In this document: piece after piece, positions 35,679 to 44,785 of the stretch | Layout: each line of letters opens with the position of its first letter | Numbering within the stretch: the stretch's first letter is position 1 | Source: an uncultured Prevotella sp. | Lineage (GTDB): Bacteria; Bacteroidota; Bacteroidia; Bacteroidales; Bacteroidaceae | NCBI GenBank assembly: GCA_900553595.1 | Contig: USEC01000003.1 | Coordinates: 11,730-75,729, forward strand | Reading direction: 5' to 3' | Length of the DNA: 64,000 nt | Notes under the pieces: model-generated | Told to the model about the DNA's origin: nothing | Seen by the model: only the letters and a program-made list of their open reading frames with translations | Database searches by the model: none | Made by a program: the position numbers and the translations under genes

Positions 35679-35721
35679 AAAACGGGAGTTAGCGGAAGCC
35701 TGTTCCGCTAACTCCCGTTTT
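35679..35721. terminator. Bidirectional terminator, 19-bp perfect stem
   Basis: AAAACGGGAGTTAGCGGAA at 35679-35697 with its exact complement at 35703-35721 and a 5-nt loop. Between convergent metallophosphoesterase and GNAT genes, serving both. Confidence 0.93.
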
Positions 35722-35732
35722 GGAAAAGTCTC

Positions 35733-36167
35733 TCAAAGCCTCATCAGATACACGTTGGTCTCGCGCCGCTCGAAGCCCAAAGAGGCATACATGCGGTTGG
35801 CGGCAACGCGCGACGGGCGAGAAGTGAGCATGAGTTTGCAACCCGACGAACGCCGCGCAAAGTCAATGGCATACTGCACTATCAGCCTGCCGAAGCCGCG
35901 TCCGCGGCACGATTCATCCACTACGACATCCTCAATCCACGCCTTACGCCCCGTGGGTGAGGTGTAGAAAGCCAGCGTAGCCATTGCGGCGATGCCGTCT
36001 TCTGCCTCCAAAAGGAACAGATGCGTGTCGCCCGACGCCGTCATCGACAGCAAATCCTGCACCGACAGCGGTCCGTGCGCTCTGCCAAACTGCTGCAACA
36101 GCCTGTTCACCGCCGCAGCAACGGCCTCGGAGCAATGCTCCATCTCATAAATTCTTACTTCCTGCAT
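35733..36167 (-). CDS. GNAT-family N-acetyltransferase
   Basis: 144 residues with the GNAT fold: the acetyl-CoA-binding loop is CRGRGFGRLIVQYAIDFA after the strand AWIEDVVVDESCRG, and the C-terminal strand is YASLGFERRETNVYLMRL. Acceptor unknown. The -7 box TAATTTTG (36180-36173) ends 5 nt before this ATG, so either the mRNA is leaderless or translation starts at the second ATG (36143). The first strand EVRIYEM favours the longer form. Confidence 0.87.
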   Translation of the reverse strand: MQEVRIYEMEHCSEAVAAAVNRLLQQFGRAHGPLSVQDLLSMTASGDTHLFLLEAEDGIAAMATLAFYTSPTGRKAWIEDVVVDESCRGRGFGRLIVQYAIDFARRSSGCKLMLTSRPSRVAANRMYASLGFERRETNVYLMRL

Positions 36168-36172
36168 GATTG

Positions 36173-36180
36173 CAAAATTA
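36173..36180 (-). promoter_or_regulatory. -7 box of GNAT gene, very close to the start codon
   Basis: TAATTTTG with TTG at 36201-36199 as possible -33 element (18-nt gap). The predicted start site almost coincides with the ATG at 36167. Confidence 0.6.
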
Positions 36181-36232
36181 GTGTTTTTAATTTTATTTCA
36201 ATGCAATCGTGCATAAAAACGACATTTTTATA

Positions 36233-36261
36233 TTGAGAAAAACAACTTTTTGCTACTTTTG
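36233..36261 (+). promoter_or_regulatory. Promoter of the transsulfuration gene pair
   Basis: TTG at 36233-36235, an 18-nt gap, then TACTTTTG at 36254-36261. Leader of about 90 nt before the start at 36359; I see no known riboswitch in it. Confidence 0.65.
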
Positions 36262-36358
36262 CATCCACTACCGTCATCGTAAATAAAAGCACTTGCTACA
36301 ATGCGGATGAGCACATGGCGGCAGAAGAAAGAAGTTTTCCAGTATAACAGAAAAATCA

Positions 36359-37537
36359 ATGAATAAACAGACTTTAGCCATCGACACCCCGTTTCAGAAG
36401 TCCGATGCGTACGGCGCTCTGAGCATGCCCGTGTATCACACCTGTGCCTACGAGTTCGCCGACGCCACCGTTATGGCCGACGCTTTCTGCGGACGTATAG
36501 AGGAACCCGACTATTCCCGCGTGATGAACCCCACCGTGACATTCCTCGAACAGAAAGTGAAAGCCATAACAGGAGCCGAGCGTGTGACCGCACTCTCGTC
36601 GGGAATGGCGGCGATAAGCAATACCCTTCTGTCGCTTGTGGAAGCCGGCAGGAACGTGGTGACATCGCGTCACATGTTCGGCAACACCTTCTCGCTGCTC
36701 ACAAACACGCTGCCACGCCTCGGAGTGAAGGCTCACCTGTGCGACCTCACCAACCTCGACGAGGTGGAAAAGGCGGTGGACGACGACACATGCTGCATAT
36801 TCCTTGAGACGATAACCAACCCACAACTGGAAGTGGCCGACCTCCCTGCGCTCGCACGCATAGCCCACAGCCACGGCATACCGCTTGTGGCTGACACGAC
36901 AGTGATACCCTTCACCGAGTTCTCGGCAAAGGCTCTGGGCGTGGACATAGAGGTAGTCTCCACGACAAAATACCTCTCCGGCGGCGCAACCACCATCGGA
37001 GGAATGGTGATCGACTACGGCGGCCATCCCGAATTCGCACGCCGTCTGCACGATGAGATGCTCTTCAACCTCGGTGCCTACATGACTCCGCACGTCGCCT
37101 ACATGCAGAACCTCGGACTGGAAAACCTGAAAGCACGCTACACCATGCAGTCGGCCAACACCATAGAGCTTGCCGAACGCCTGAAGACACTGCCGGGAAT
37201 ACGCGCGGTGAACTATGTAGGACTGCCCGACAACCGCTTCCATGAGATAGCCATGCGGCAGTTCGGCGGCACGGCAGGGTGCATGTTCACCATCGACCTC
37301 GACTCCAAAGTGGCGTGCTTCCGCTTCATCAACCGTCTGAAACTCATACGCCGCGCCACCAACCTCTTCGACAACCGCACGCTTGCGATACATCCTGCGA
37401 GCACCATCTTCGGTCCGTTCAGCGACGAGCAGCGCCGCGCAATGGACGTACTCGACACTACCATAAGAATAAGCGTGGGTCTGGAAAGCGTCGACGACCT
37501 CTTCGAGGACTTCAGACAGGCTCTGGACGAGGGCTGA
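36359..37537 (+). CDS. Cys/Met-metabolism PLP enzyme (cystathionine gamma-synthase-like)
   Basis: 392 residues of the gamma-family PLP enzymes. Motifs: YSRVMNPTVTFLEQKV, ALSSGMAAISNTLL, ETITNPQLEVADL and the PLP lysine in STTKYLSGGATTIGG. Could be cystathionine gamma-synthase, O-acetylhomoserine sulfhydrylase or methionine gamma-lyase. The HMFGNTF segment has Asn where methionine gamma-lyases have their active-site Cys, which argues against that option. Directly followed by a cystathionine beta-lyase-type gene, favouring a role in homocysteine synthesis. Confidence 0.85.
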   Translation: MNKQTLAIDTPFQKSDAYGALSMPVYHTCAYEFADATVMADAFCGRIEEPDYSRVMNPTVTFLEQKVKAITGAERVTALSSGMAAISNTLLSLVEAGRNVVTSRHMFGNTFSLLTNTLPRLGVKAHLCDLTNLDEVEKAVDDDTCCIFLETITNPQLEVADLPALARIAHSHGIPLVADTTVIPFTEFSAKALGVDIEVVSTTKYLSGGATTIGGMVIDYGGHPEFARRLHDEMLFNLGAYMTPHVAYMQNLGLENLKARYTMQSANTIELAERLKTLPGIRAVNYVGLPDNRFHEIAMRQFGGTAGCMFTIDLDSKVACFRFINRLKLIRRATNLFDNRTLAIHPASTIFGPFSDEQRRAMDVLDTTIRISVGLESVDDLFEDFRQALDEG

Positions 37538-37563
37538 AACAAGACATTACAAAACAGCAAACC

Positions 37564-38742
37564 ATGACATACGATTTCGACAAGATCATCGACCGCCACG
37601 GCACAGGAGCCCTGGCTCTCGACGTGCTGCAGGAGCGTTACGGCAAAGCCGACCTCATGCCGCTGTGGGTAGCCGACATGAACTTCGCCACACCACAGTT
37701 CATCACCGACGCCATGAAGCGTCGCCTCGACCACTCCCTCTTCGGCTATACCGTCGTACCCAAGGACTTCTGGCCGACAGTGACACGCTGGATTGACACA
37801 CACCACCAATGGACGGTGCGCGAGGAATGGATGCGTTTCGTTCCGGGCATAGTGAAAGGCATAGGCTTCGTGGTGAACGTGTTCGTGAAACCCGACGAGA
37901 AGGTGATAATACAACCGCCCGTCTATCACCCCTTCCGCCTCACTCCCGCAGGCAACGGGCGCGAAGTAGTGATGAACCCGCTCATCCGTCACGACGACGG
38001 CAGCTACTCGATGGACTTCGACAACCTCGCCGAAGTGGCCGACGACAAGTGCCGTCTGCTCATACTCAGCAATCCGCACAACCCTGCCGGAATAGTGTGG
38101 GACGAGGAGACACTGCGCCGTCTGGCACACTTCTGCGCCGAACGCGGCATCATCGTCATCTCCGACGAGATACACTGCGACATGGCTCTCTTCGGCAACA
38201 GACACCATCCGTTCGCATCGGTGTCGGAGGAAGCGGCGCAATGCAGCATCACCTTCGGCGCACCATCGAAGACTTTCAACATCGCCGGCATAGTGAGTTC
38301 CTACTGCATAGTGCCCAATGAGGAACTGCGCAACCGACTGTTCAGCTGGATGGCAGCCAACGAACTCGACGAACCGCACATCTTCGCGCCCATAGCCACA
38401 ATGGCGGCATTCAACGAGGGCGAGGAGTGGCGACGCCAGATGCTGCACTATATCGAGGGTAACATAATGTTTGTGGAGGAATATCTGAAAGAGAACCTAC
38501 CGCAAATAAAGCCGCTGCGCCCGCAGGCGTCGTTCCTTGTGTGGCTCGACTGCCGCGGACTGCGTCTGCAACACGACGCACTCGTCAGCCTGTTCGTGGA
38601 CGAAGCAGGACTCGCTCTCAACGACGGTGAGATGTTCGGAAAGGGCGGCGAGGGCTTCATGCGCATGAACATCGCCTCGCCACGCGCCGTGCTCCGCGAG
38701 GCACTCGGCAGACTTAAAGACACCGTGGAGAGGAGAAAGTAA
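37564..38742 (+). CDS. patB: MalY/PatB-family cystathionine beta-lyase
   Basis: 392-residue PLP enzyme of aminotransferase fold that cleaves C-S bonds, converting cystathionine to homocysteine. Motifs: PLWVADMNFATPQFI, QPPVYHPF, LSNPHNPAGIVW, ISDEIHCDMAL and the PLP lysine in APSKTFNIAG. The ATG at 37564 gives the family N-terminus TYDFDKIIDRHGTGALALD. Lies 26 bp after its likely pathway partner. Confidence 0.9.
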   Translation: MTYDFDKIIDRHGTGALALDVLQERYGKADLMPLWVADMNFATPQFITDAMKRRLDHSLFGYTVVPKDFWPTVTRWIDTHHQWTVREEWMRFVPGIVKGIGFVVNVFVKPDEKVIIQPPVYHPFRLTPAGNGREVVMNPLIRHDDGSYSMDFDNLAEVADDKCRLLILSNPHNPAGIVWDEETLRRLAHFCAERGIIVISDEIHCDMALFGNRHHPFASVSEEAAQCSITFGAPSKTFNIAGIVSSYCIVPNEELRNRLFSWMAANELDEPHIFAPIATMAAFNEGEEWRRQMLHYIEGNIMFVEEYLKENLPQIKPLRPQASFLVWLDCRGLRLQHDALVSLFVDEAGLALNDGEMFGKGGEGFMRMNIASPRAVLREALGRLKDTVERRK

Positions 38743-38832
38743 AGGCGTCGGCAGTATGGAGGAAGAAGAAAAATATCATCCCAGTTCGGCAAAAGCAGAA
38801 CGTTGATATTTTACGAATTAGTTTCAACAAGC

Positions 38833-38936
38833 TATAGGAGGTCGAGCGTCCCGCTCGACAACACTGATCGAGAATGCAAGTCTTGTGGATGTATTCTTTG
38901 GTCGGTGCTGTCGAGCGGGACGCTCGACCTCCTATA
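38833..38936. repeat. REP doublet (REPIN-like) palindromic element
   Basis: A 28-bp perfect inverted repeat (38833-38860 and 38909-38936) flanks about 48 nt. Each arm is itself a palindrome, GTCGAGCG-TCC-CGCTCGAC, so the element can fold as two small hairpins or one long one. Imperfect pairing continues inward with G-T wobbles. Single copy in this window, 90 bp after patB. Confidence 0.85.
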
Positions 38937-39008
38937 ATTTTCAAAAGAAATCACAATAGTGATTGCTGCTATCAACCTTTTATTTTCAAAATGAATTCCC
39001 TGCTTTTC

Positions 39009-39089
39009 AAACAAGGCTTCTTTGCATCACAAACAAGGCTTCTTTGCACTGTAAACAAGGCTTGTTTGTGAGGCAAAGAAGCCTTGTTT
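39009..39089. repeat. Quadruplet palindrome array E (81 bp)
   Basis: Units at 39009, 39031, 39053 and 39075; spacers GCATCAC, GCACTGT, GTGAGGC. Orders F, F, palindrome, R. Lies downstream of patB and the REP doublet and upstream of the TraB/GumN promoter. Confidence 0.95.
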
Positions 39090-39195
39090 ACAAAACAGAC
39101 ATATACGGATGCAGACGCATAGATACAGTGTACTGAAAACCAACACATTACGCTAAACAAAAAGAGGGTACAAGAGAGATTTTCATGGCGAATGC

Positions 39196-39226
39196 TTGCC
39201 AGTTTCGTGCGAAATGAGTAAATTTG
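39196..39226 (+). promoter_or_regulatory. Promoter of TraB/GumN gene
   Basis: TTG at 39196-39198, 20 nt, TAAATTTG at 39219-39226; start codon 37 nt downstream. Confidence 0.75.
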
Positions 39227-39263
39227 CCATTATTAACCGATTTCGTAACAGAAAAACTGATTT

Positions 39264-40172
39264 ATGAAGAAAATAGCAACATTACTCATAGCGACACTGC
39301 TCGTCGCTGCAAGCGCAAGTGCACAGGTGCTCTACCGCATTTCCAGCAACACACTGGAGAAACCGTCGTACATCATCGGCACATTCCACCTCGCCAACGT
39401 GAGCTTCGTACACCAGATACCAGGCGTGAAGCAGGCACTCACCGACACCGAGCAGGTGTACGGAGAAGTGAAATGGGACTCCATGACAAACCTCGACTCG
39501 CTGAAAATGATGCAGAAGAAGATGATGATGCCCGAAGGACAGACACTCAAGACTGTGCTGACAAAAGAGCAATTCGCCAAACTCGACGCATTCATCACCA
39601 AGACAATGGGCGTGGGACTCTCCAACCCGATGGTGTTCGCACAGATGGGACAGCTCGCACCGGGCGCATTGGCAACACAGTTGCAGACACTCCTGTACAT
39701 GTCGAACCACATAGGAGAGTTCGACCCGACAAACACCATCGACCAGTACTTCCAGACACAGGCAAAGAACAACAACGAACCCACCGAAGGCCTTGAAACA
39801 ATGGAGTTCCAGGCCGGACTCCTCTACGCCATGGTGCCGCTCGAAAGACAGGTGACACAGCTGATGTGCCTGCTCGACAACACCGAATACTACGCCGGAC
39901 TCCTCGACCGTATGGCGGAAGCCTACTACAGCCAGGACCTCAATGCTCTCGAAAAGACAATGGACGAGAAACTGAGCGCAACCTGCGACGCCACAGAAGA
40001 GGAGAAGGCAGCACTCATAGACAACCGCAACAGGGACTGGGCGACAAAGATGCCGGCGATAATGTCGGCACGCCCCACCATGTTTGTAGTGGGAGCCGGA
40101 CACCTCACAGGCGACAAAGGCGTGCTCGCGCTGCTGCGGAACGCCGGCTACACGGTGGAGGCAGTGAAGTAG
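39264..40172 (+). CDS. Exported TraB/GumN-family protein
   Basis: 302 residues with signal peptide (cleavage near ASAQ at residue 21). TraB/GumN family signatures: SYIIGTFHLANVSF at the start of the mature protein and FVVGAGHLTGDKGVLALLRNAGYTVEAV at the C-terminus, holding the conserved Gly-His motifs. The family has a protease-like fold, but bacterial roles are unclear. First gene of a plus-strand set with the DUF3843 gene and malQ. Confidence 0.9.
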   Translation: MKKIATLLIATLLVAASASAQVLYRISSNTLEKPSYIIGTFHLANVSFVHQIPGVKQALTDTEQVYGEVKWDSMTNLDSLKMMQKKMMMPEGQTLKTVLTKEQFAKLDAFITKTMGVGLSNPMVFAQMGQLAPGALATQLQTLLYMSNHIGEFDPTNTIDQYFQTQAKNNNEPTEGLETMEFQAGLLYAMVPLERQVTQLMCLLDNTEYYAGLLDRMAEAYYSQDLNALEKTMDEKLSATCDATEEEKAALIDNRNRDWATKMPAIMSARPTMFVVGAGHLTGDKGVLALLRNAGYTVEAVK

Positions 40173-40237
40173 GGACTACGCTGCCGCCAGTAAGAACAAC
40201 AACCGGCGAAAAGCACCCCTGCTAACATCAACCGACT

Positions 40238-41764
40238 ATGAAAAGAAAAAGAACAATATTTATAAAGGACTGGATGACACTACATCCATTCTCCAAGTCA
40301 GGCGAAACAGACCTGTACTACACCAATCTTGCCGACAAGGTATGCGCGATAATCGAAGACTCCGAGTACGGCAAGCTGCTGCGAAACAAAGGCGACCTCA
40401 TATACCTCAGCCTGTGCGTCACATCATGGTTTGAAGACGTGATTTCACAACTCGGCATCTGGAAGGCGTTCACCACAGAGTGCAAGCAACGCTACGGCAC
40501 ATACATACCGTTCTACGACACCGACGGCACATACATACAGGACGAGATAAACCTCGCCGACGTGAAATTCCTGCTCTGGCACCATGTGCAGCACATCTAC
40601 TTCGACAACGAATTCATCTACCCCAACACCGACGGACTCGAAGAAACGGCAGAGAAGATATACGAACTCTTCGACAAGGAATACGAGACAGCGCCCGAAA
40701 ACGAGAACCTCAGACGGTTGCTATGCACCGACGAGGTGACAGAGAACGACTTCTACCAGTATCGCGACCTGCTCAAATGGTTCCACTACGGATGCTACTT
40801 CAACCTCGGCAACAACAAGATACTGCGCCAGAGCATTGAAAACGCAGCACATGAAGCACACAACCAGACAGAGCTCAACCTCATAACCTACGACATACAG
40901 AACGAACTCGTGTCGGTGTCGCGCAGCAATCTGCTATCACTCACCACACCTGAATGGATGGCACGCATAGCAAGCCTGCACCCGGCACGCAAGATATGGG
41001 CAGAAGCGGAGTGCAAACCGGTCAGCTACTACACCATAGAACGCGAGGACGAAAGCTACATCTACATGAAGGACCTGCTCACCGGCGAGAAGGGAATAAA
41101 AGTGAACAAACTCTCGGTGCAGATGGAACACATCGACAAACTCATAGAGAACAAGAGCATTGCGACAGCCGTCCTCTTCCGCTACGGCAGCAGCTGGTGG
41201 CTCAACGGAATACTCTCAGCCGTCGATAACAAGAAGGACACCAAGGAAATGATAGCCAAGGAAAAGGCGAAACGCAGACACACCGACGAGAAAGCAATAT
41301 ACGACAGGTTCAAAGAAGCAAACGGAGGCAAGTGGTACGCATTCTTCAAGGACAGAAAAGCACTGCTGCAATTCCTCAACAACGACATGGGATTCGCCAA
41401 CATGACAATGGAATCGCTGCCGGAGATAAAGGAAGTCGGCGACACGATACTCGCTTGCGCGACTCCGCACTGCGGCATGCGTATGCTCTTCGGAATGGCT
41501 CCATGCATAAAATCCGACGACAATCCGCTCTACGACGAAGCCACAGCCAAGAAATATGCACAGAACTTCCTCTTCAACGAGGAGAACATACCATACGAAG
41601 TAGCAACCCTCTTCAACGAGAAAGGAATGCTGCCCGACGCCACGGCAGAGAACGAAGCCGACCCCAAACTGCGCAACATGCTCGACGCAAACCGCCAGTT
41701 CATCATCGACTACAACCTGCACGGCAGACGCGACACCGACCTGTCGCCCGCCGGACAGTGGTAA
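40238..41764 (+). CDS. DUF3843-family protein
   Basis: 508 residues, no signal peptide or membrane segment. N-terminal MTLHPFSKSGETDLYYTNLADKVCAIIEDSE and the following aromatic-rich segments fit DUF3843, a family I know mainly from Bacteroidetes and without known function. The region around residue 390 has a possible nucleic-acid-binding-like charge pattern, but no catalytic motif is evident. Starts 65 bp after the TraB/GumN gene. Confidence 0.8.
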   Translation: MKRKRTIFIKDWMTLHPFSKSGETDLYYTNLADKVCAIIEDSEYGKLLRNKGDLIYLSLCVTSWFEDVISQLGIWKAFTTECKQRYGTYIPFYDTDGTYIQDEINLADVKFLLWHHVQHIYFDNEFIYPNTDGLEETAEKIYELFDKEYETAPENENLRRLLCTDEVTENDFYQYRDLLKWFHYGCYFNLGNNKILRQSIENAAHEAHNQTELNLITYDIQNELVSVSRSNLLSLTTPEWMARIASLHPARKIWAEAECKPVSYYTIEREDESYIYMKDLLTGEKGIKVNKLSVQMEHIDKLIENKSIATAVLFRYGSSWWLNGILSAVDNKKDTKEMIAKEKAKRRHTDEKAIYDRFKEANGGKWYAFFKDRKALLQFLNNDMGFANMTMESLPEIKEVGDTILACATPHCGMRMLFGMAPCIKSDDNPLYDEATAKKYAQNFLFNEENIPYEVATLFNEKGMLPDATAENEADPKLRNMLDANRQFIIDYNLHGRRDTDLSPAGQW

Positions 41765-41770
41765 AGACAT

Positions 41771-41845
41771 AAGTTCCGCAAGTCTCCGACACACTTCCGA
41801 CACACAGCCTTTCCGCAGGAAGCATGCCGCAGACGGGCGGAACTT
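41771..41845. other. Interrupted inverted repeat before malQ
   Basis: AAGTTCCGC at 41771-41779 and GCGGAACTT at 41837-41845 could pair around a 57-nt loop that contains a tandem TCCGACACACT-like duplication. Possibly a transcript-end structure. Confidence 0.35.
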
Positions 41846-41884
41846 CTATAACAACGAACAAGCAAAAGAACTACTACCTGCATT

Positions 41885-44581
41885 ATGAACATTGTCTTCA
41901 ACATAACCTACTCCACCAAATTCGGCGAGGAAGTCAGCCTGAACATACCCGTTGCCGACACCGACGGCGTGGTACGCACAGCCACTTTCAAGATGAATAC
42001 CAACGACGGCGAACACTGGAGCTACCGACTTGACAACCTGTGCAAGCAGGACAATCCCGTAATAGAATTCTTCTTCGCCGTGAACAACGGCACACGCGAA
42101 CTGCGACGCGAATGGCTCACGGTGAGACACAGGCTCGAACTGGCCACCATCGCCACGGAGAACGCCACCGTAAAGTGCCGCTGGATGGAGACACCCTGCG
42201 ACTCCTACCTCTACTCTTCGGCATTCACCGACTGCATAAACCGGCGGCGTCCGGGCAAGACGCAAAGCCGGAAGCTGCCCCGCGCACTGCGACTCGTGGT
42301 GAGAGCACCGCAGCTCAAGAGCGGCGCGAAACTGCTTCTCGTGGGCGACGATAACTGCCTGGGACGCTGGAACCCTGACAAAGGCATCGCAATGACCGAA
42401 CACAACACCAACGAATGGGTGGCAGATGTCGATCTGACAGCATTCAGCGGCGGAAGCACCGAGTTCAAGTTCGTCGCCAAGACCGACATGGACGAGATAA
42501 TGTGGGAGACCGGCTACAACCGCCGCATAACCCTACCCGACCCTCATGCCGACGGAACCCATGTCATAGAATGCGACCAGGCCTTCTTCGAGATATGCGA
42601 CATGAAGCTCGCCGGCACGCTCATACCGGTGTTTTCACTGCGCACCGAGGGCAGTTTCGGCGTGGGAGACTTCGGCGATCTGAAGCGCATGGTGGACTGG
42701 GTAGCCGAAACCGGACAGCGGGTCTTGCAGATACTGCCCATAAACGACACCACGACCACGCACACATGGGCCGACTGTTACCCTTATTCCTGCATAAGCA
42801 TCTTCGCCCTTCATCCACAGTATGCCGACCTGAGGCAGCTCCCGCCAATCGACGACGAGGCGGAACGCCGCCGCATGGAAGACCTGCGCAAGGAACTGAA
42901 CGCACTGCCACAGATTGACTACGAGCGTGTGAACCGCGCCAAGAACGAGTATCTGCACACGATATTCTGCCAGTGTGCCGACCGCACCATGAAGTCGGCG
43001 GCATTCAAACGCTTCTTCGCCGACAACGAACACTGGCTCGTGCCGTACGCACAATACAGCTATCTGCGCGACGCCTACGGCACCGCCGACTTCGAGAAGT
43101 GGCCCAGCCACAGGGAATGGTGCGAAGCCGAGCGCGGACAGCTCGCCAATCCGCGCACGAAAGCCTACAAGAAACTGGCCTACCACTACTACATACAGTT
43201 CGTCCTGCACCAGCAGATGCAGGCCGCACACGAGTACGCCAAGGCACGGGGAGTAATCCTCAAGGGCGACATCCCGATAGGAGTGAACCGCAACGGATGC
43301 GACGTGTGGCACGAACCAGCCTACTTCAAGATGAACGCGCAGGCCGGTGCGCCGCCCGACGCCTTTGCGCAGAACGGCCAGAACTGGGGATTCCCCACCT
43401 ACAACTGGGACGCAATGCTCGCCGACGGAGGCCAGTGGTGGATAAGACGCTTTCAGCACATGGCCAATTACTTCGATGCCTACCGCATCGACCATGTGCT
43501 CGGTTTCTTCCGTATATGGTCGATTCCCAGCGAATGCGTGCATGCTCTCATGGGACAGTTCGACCCGTCGATAGCCATGACACGCGACGAAATAGAGTCG
43601 TACGGACTCACATTCGACGAGGAACGCTACACCACACCCTACATAAACGACTGGATTCTGGAGCGCATCTTCGGCGCACAGGCCGACGAGGTTAAGCAGG
43701 CGTTCCTTGAAACACGCCCCGACGGACTCTACGCCATGCGTCCCGAATATGCCACGGAGCGCATGATAGAAGCGGCTTTCGCACACCGCCGCACAAAGGC
43801 CGACACCACCCTGCGCGACAACCTGTACAAGCTCACGAGCAACGTACTCTTCGTGCGCGACGCCAACGACGCCAACAAGTTCCACCCTCGCATCACCGCA
43901 CAGCTCAACTTCGCCTTCCAAACACTCAGCGAAAAGGACAAAACACGCTTCAACCGCCTCTACGACGACTACTATTACCGCCGCAACAACTACTTCTGGT
44001 ACCGCGAAGCAATGAAAAAACTACCCATGCTCGCGGAAGCGACAAGGATGCTCGTGTGCGCCGAAGACCTCGGCATGGTGCCCGAATGCGTGGCATGGGT
44101 GATGGAGAAGCTGCGCATACTGAGTCTGGAACTGCAACAGATGCCCAAGGAATACGGCGTGCAGTTCGGCAACCTGGCACACAATCCCTACCGTAGCGTG
44201 TGCACAATATCCACTCACGACATGCCCACACTGCGCCAATGGTGGGACGAAGACCCAGCACGGACGCAAGACTACTACTCCACCGTGCTCTACCGCCACG
44301 GCGACGCGCCGCATCCGCTGCCGGGATGGCTCGCCCGTGAGATAATAGAACGCCACCTCGCCTGCCCGTCGATGCTGTGCATCCTCGCCCTGCAGGACTG
44401 GCTCGCCATAGACGAACGGCTGCGTCTGCCCGACGCCAACGCCGAACGAATAAACATCCCTGCCGACCCGCACCACTACTGGCGTTACCGTATGCACCTG
44501 AACATAGACGACCTGCTGGCCGACAAGGGCTACAACGACACGATAAAGGAAATGCTTGCAAATGGAGGACGAAGAGTCTGA
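41885..44581 (+). CDS. malQ: 4-alpha-glucanotransferase with tandem N-terminal starch-binding domains
   Basis: GH77 amylomaltase, 898 residues. Two CBM20-like domains occupy about residues 1-115 and 125-250 (for example KLLLVGDDNCLGRWNPDKGIAM). The catalytic domain follows with DVWHEPAYFK, the nucleophile Asp in YFDAYRIDHVLGFFR, the acid/base Glu in LVCAEDLGMVPE and STHDMPTLRQWW. It disproportionates maltodextrins in glycogen or starch use. Last gene before array F. Confidence 0.93.
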   Translation: MNIVFNITYSTKFGEEVSLNIPVADTDGVVRTATFKMNTNDGEHWSYRLDNLCKQDNPVIEFFFAVNNGTRELRREWLTVRHRLELATIATENATVKCRWMETPCDSYLYSSAFTDCINRRRPGKTQSRKLPRALRLVVRAPQLKSGAKLLLVGDDNCLGRWNPDKGIAMTEHNTNEWVADVDLTAFSGGSTEFKFVAKTDMDEIMWETGYNRRITLPDPHADGTHVIECDQAFFEICDMKLAGTLIPVFSLRTEGSFGVGDFGDLKRMVDWVAETGQRVLQILPINDTTTTHTWADCYPYSCISIFALHPQYADLRQLPPIDDEAERRRMEDLRKELNALPQIDYERVNRAKNEYLHTIFCQCADRTMKSAAFKRFFADNEHWLVPYAQYSYLRDAYGTADFEKWPSHREWCEAERGQLANPRTKAYKKLAYHYYIQFVLHQQMQAAHEYAKARGVILKGDIPIGVNRNGCDVWHEPAYFKMNAQAGAPPDAFAQNGQNWGFPTYNWDAMLADGGQWWIRRFQHMANYFDAYRIDHVLGFFRIWSIPSECVHALMGQFDPSIAMTRDEIESYGLTFDEERYTTPYINDWILERIFGAQADEVKQAFLETRPDGLYAMRPEYATERMIEAAFAHRRTKADTTLRDNLYKLTSNVLFVRDANDANKFHPRITAQLNFAFQTLSEKDKTRFNRLYDDYYYRRNNYFWYREAMKKLPMLAEATRMLVCAEDLGMVPECVAWVMEKLRILSLELQQMPKEYGVQFGNLAHNPYRSVCTISTHDMPTLRQWWDEDPARTQDYYSTVLYRHGDAPHPLPGWLAREIIERHLACPSMLCILALQDWLAIDERLRLPDANAERINIPADPHHYWRYRMHLNIDDLLADKGYNDTIKEMLANGGRRV

Positions 44582-44608
44582 TTTTCAAGCACATACATAC
44601 AGCAGCAA

Positions 44609-44689
44609 AAACAAGGCTTCTTTGCACTCAAAAGAAGCCTTGTTCGTATAGCAAAGAAGCCTTGTTTGCGTCGCAAACAAGGCTTCTTT
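44609..44689. repeat. Quadruplet palindrome array F (81 bp)
   Basis: Units at 44609, 44631, 44653 and 44675; spacers GCACTCA, GTATAGC, GCGTCGC. The second unit ends TTGTTC (one mismatch). Between convergent malQ and ispF. Confidence 0.95.
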
Positions 44690-44785
44690 TGAAAACGATG
44701 TAATATGATGTCTCACCCGACTATACGGGCAAGCCAATCATTATGAATTATGAATTCAGAATTATGAATTACCAAATGTTCTCCG

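Noticed and set aside
36262..36358. SAM riboswitch in the leader of the transsulfuration genes
   Set aside because: No recognisable SAM-I or SAM-II consensus by eye in the roughly 90-nt leader.
36374..37393. 339-codon open frame on the minus strand
   Set aside because: Shadow of the metB-like gene; long antisense frames are common in this G+C-rich part.
37213..38448. 411-codon open frame on the minus strand
   Set aside because: Antisense to patB and the end of the metB-like gene. Composition is His/Cys/Val-rich with no recognisable motif, while the plus strand shows clear PLP-enzyme motifs.
42635..43921. 428-codon open frame on the minus strand
   Set aside because: Antisense to malQ, which has full GH77 motifs in its own frame.
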